Source: a virus | Reading direction: 5' to 3' (one strand) | Virus record (IMG/VR): IMGVR_UViG_3300010885_026285 | Coordinates: 1 to 25,486 of that record | Length of the DNA stretch: 25,486 nucleotides | Shown: in pieces, positions 23,848-25,486 of the stretch | How positions within the stretch are numbered: position 1 is the first letter of the stretch | Layout: each line of letters starts with the position of its first letter | Program-made: the position numbers and the translations under genes | Notes under the pieces: model-generated | What the model saw: only the letters and a program-made list of their open reading frames with translations | Databases searched by the model: none | What the model was told of the DNA's origin: nothing

Positions 23848-24427
23848 TTACAACTCTGTAGATATGTTCCCAATTATTTACTCTGATAATTTTTCTATTA
23901 TAAAATTTTTTATTGTAAGTGTGTGTATAGATAATTGGTTTAAGACCGTATTCTAAACCTTTTTTTGCATTGGTCCATTTATCTTCCACCCACCAAAGAT
24001 CGGTTCCGTGAAATTCTGCTAATGCTGAATCTTTGTCATCTCCAGTCTCTAGTATAAAAAAATTACCGAATACTGTGCCTCCAAATAATTCAGCTAATCT
24101 TTTTTTCCTTAATTCCTGTGCTGGTATATCTGACGTTTGCGAAGTTATTGGTATAAAAGTCCATCCTTCTGCATGTAATAATTTGACCCACGTTTGCGAA
24201 TCTGGCATAGGTTGTTGGGTGGACATCCATGCACTTTTGTTAAATTCTTTTATTAATTCTGTTTTAAGGTCTTTGTGTATACCGTATCTTAAATCGATAT
24301 TGTAAACATTATCTGTATTTTTGAGTTTTTTGAAACCTTTTTGTTTCATCCATTGAGCAAAATGTCCTTCCCATTCAAGAAGTACGCCATCTACGTCAGT
24401 TAATATGATTCTATCTAATTGTGGCAT
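23834..24427 (-). CDS. HAD-superfamily phosphatase
   Basis: A 197-residue protein with the nucleophile motif ILTDVDGVLLEW (8-19; D11, D13), motif II ITSQTSD around 94-100 and a late WWVEDKWTNAKKG in the position of the Asp/Lys motif. Length and layout suit small phosphatases of the GmhB or phosphoglycolate type. Beside a kinase-nucleotidyltransferase it may remove the phosphate between two activation steps, as in ADP-heptose synthesis. It overlaps uvsY by 17 bases, so it is expressed with the recombination operon. Confidence 0.75.
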   Translation of the reverse strand: MPQLDRIILTDVDGVLLEWEGHFAQWMKQKGFKKLKNTDNVYNIDLRYGIHKDLKTELIKEFNKSAWMSTQQPMPDSQTWVKLLHAEGWTFIPITSQTSDIPAQELRKKRLAELFGGTVFGNFFILETGDDKDSALAEFHGTDLWWVEDKWTNAKKGLEYGLKPIIYTHTYNKKFYNRKIIRVNNWEHIYRVVNGKK

Positions 24428-24869
24428 CTTCCATACCAGCCACTCGAAGTTTAACTATGTTAGTTAACTGCCATTGTTTTTGATCTAAACCTTTGGTTAT
24501 ACCCAACCATTTGTTTCTTAATAAAGCAAATTCGTTCACAATTTTTTCCATGTCTACCACATCAGATTCGCCATCCACGTATTTGTCTGCATCTCTAGAT
24601 GTTAATGCTCTATTATAATTTTCTAAAAACTTTTTAAATGTTTTTGCTCTTAATCTTCTTTTTTCAATGTTCAGATATTCTAATATGGCTTCTATTTCTT
24701 GTAATTGATTGAATCTTTGTTCAACTACTCCAGGTAATGCTGCAGCCGCTTTTTCTAAATTTCCAAAAATATATATTTCTTTGCGTGCAGATTCTAATTC
24801 CTGGTCAAAATATTTTATGCAGTCGGGTATCAATCCGATATCTTGGCTTACTTTAGTATACCAGCTCAT
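24411..24869 (-). CDS. uvsY: UvsY recombination mediator
   Basis: A 152-residue protein that loads UvsX recombinase onto gp32-coated single-stranded DNA. LTSRDADKYVDGE (89-101), VNEFALLRNKWLGI (111-124) and WQLTNIVKLRVAGMED (133-148) match the conserved core of UvsY in marine T4-like phages; T4 UvsY has 137 residues. It overlaps the next upstream gene by one base (TAATG). Neighbouring UvsX supports the call. Confidence 0.9.
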   Translation of the reverse strand: MSWYTKVSQDIGLIPDCIKYFDQELESARKEIYIFGNLEKAAAALPGVVEQRFNQLQEIEAILEYLNIEKRRLRAKTFKKFLENYNRALTSRDADKYVDGESDVVDMEKIVNEFALLRNKWLGITKGLDQKQWQLTNIVKLRVAGMEDATIR

Positions 24870-25093
24870 TATTCGTCGTATGTGTCTTCTTCTTCTTCAT
24901 CAAACACGCTCTCAATTGCCGCTTCTAATTTCTCGTCATATTCTCCAGCGGATTTGATAACTTTAGTGGGTACGCCAATATCCACCAGTGTTTTAATAAA
25001 ATCTACAGCACAGTCTACTTTTTGTCTATCAGGCACATAATGGCTGATAGAATTCCATATCTGCTCTATTTCTTCGTGTGTAAATTCTTGCAT
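24869..25093 (-). CDS. small acidic protein between uvsX and uvsY
   Basis: A 74-residue acidic protein ending in DEEEEDTYDE. It is predominantly helical (MQEFTHEEIEQIWNSI), with no catalytic motif. It meets uvsX and uvsY through one-base overlaps, so the three are translated as a unit. The acidic tail could mimic DNA or bind a basic partner in recombination. I do not recognise a family name. Confidence 0.78.
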   Translation of the reverse strand: MQEFTHEEIEQIWNSISHYVPDRQKVDCAVDFIKTLVDIGVPTKVIKSAGEYDEKLEAAIESVFDEEEEDTYDE

Positions 25094-25486
25094 TATACTT
25101 TTACTTTTGTTTTAGTTGTTTGTTTTTCTTGATCCACTTCTACTTTTTCTTTTGGTTCTGATTTTTTAACATTTTGATAATCGTTCATTATCATTGTTAA
25201 TTTATCTCCATCCCAATCTTTCCTATATTCTAAATACTCTTTGCCTTTGCTGTCTATATCCTTTAATCTGTTGCCAGACTGTACTAGTAATCCTTGTTTT
25301 TCAAACAGATCAACCAATCCAGAATAAGGATCCATGCCTGTGTCATATGGAATTTTAACTTGCACACTTTCAAAAGGTTTAGCATATCGAGTTTTCATAA
25401 CTTTACATGCTGCTCGAATACCTCTTACTTCTGAAATTTTATTACCTGCTTCGTCTTCTTTTAATTTTAATTTTTTCATTGCTATC
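25093..25486 (-). CDS. uvsX: UvsX recombinase, C-terminal part (cut by window edge)
   Basis: The reading frame is open to the window edge, so this is a fragment of about 131 codons. The segment KIPYDTGMDPYSGLVDLFEKQG (from about 43 of the part beginning at 25479) and the following LLVQSGNRL with YRKDWDGDKLTMIM match the C-terminal end of UvsX/RecA-like recombinases in marine T4-like phages. The ATG at 25479 is internal and not the true start. Low-complexity K/E/T-rich residues end the protein. UvsX drives strand exchange with UvsY. Confidence 0.85.
   Translation of the reverse strand, partial: IAMKKLKLKEDEAGNKISEVRGIRAACKVMKTRYAKPFESVQVKIPYDTGMDPYSGLVDLFEKQGLLVQSGNRLKDIDSKGKEYLEYRKDWDGDKLTMIMNDYQNVKKSEPKEKVEVDQEKQTTKTKVKV

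Noticed and set aside
1-25486. tRNA genes, CRISPR arrays, insertion sequences, integrase or attachment sites
   Set aside because: I saw no cloverleaf with a TTCGA arm outside genes, no spaced repeats, no transposase or integrase motifs and almost no non-coding space. A tRNA scan would settle the first point.

Overview
The window is almost wholly coding, AT-rich and densely packed, with gene overlaps of 1 to 26 bases. It reads as part of the genome of a T4-like myovirus of the marine type (the group of cyanophages and pelagiphages). The diagnosis rests on recognisable T4 core replication and recombination genes: gp41 helicase, gp61 primase, a gp62-like clamp-loader subunit, UvsW, UvsY and the C-terminal end of UvsX. 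A canonical T4 late-promoter octamer (TATAAATA) precedes one gene. No photosynthesis gene is evident. The porin cut by the left edge has the N-terminal pattern of Gram-negative trimeric porins common in Betaproteobacteria, so a heterotrophic proteobacterial host (SAR11- or OM43-like) is a reasonable inference, not a demonstration.

Layout. 1-690: a porin N-terminus with a sigma70-like promoter and a 5' mRNA hairpin, and a small late-promoter-driven membrane protein. 691-3952: gp41, gp61 and a probable structural protein, all on the minus strand. 3985-4356: a lone plus-strand gene. 4361-9710: a minus-strand replication block containing a drastically shortened DnaE-like (family C polymerase) protein, a small protein, a zinc-finger protein, a gp62-like protein, two unknowns, UvsW and a UvsW-adjacent protein. 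9788-10186: a SprT-like metallopeptidase. 10167-23071: a glycan island of about 13 kb in which genes switch strand repeatedly. 23068-24427: a kinase-nucleotidyltransferase fusion and a HAD phosphatase. 24411-25486: UvsY, a small unknown and the truncated UvsX.

The glycan island holds four members of one GT-B-like capsule-synthesis family, four GT-A-like transferases with DxD motifs, a GT61 transferase, a GNGPS-motif protein, an SGNH hydrolase, a SAM methyltransferase, a glutamine-hydrolysing asparagine synthetase and a UDP-sugar epimerase-like SDR. With the kinase-nucleotidyltransferase and HAD genes it could form a pathway that activates, transfers and modifies sugars. Its product (virion glycan, altered host surface or capsule) cannot be read from sequence.

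The items most worth following up are the 188-residue DnaE-like protein that keeps the three catalytic aspartates, the four-paralogue glycosyltransferase expansion, the kinase-nucleotidyltransferase fusion beside a HAD phosphatase, and the phage porin with its own host-type promoter and 5' stem-loop. No stretch over 300 bases lacks a gene, and I saw no tRNA, CRISPR array or insertion sequence.
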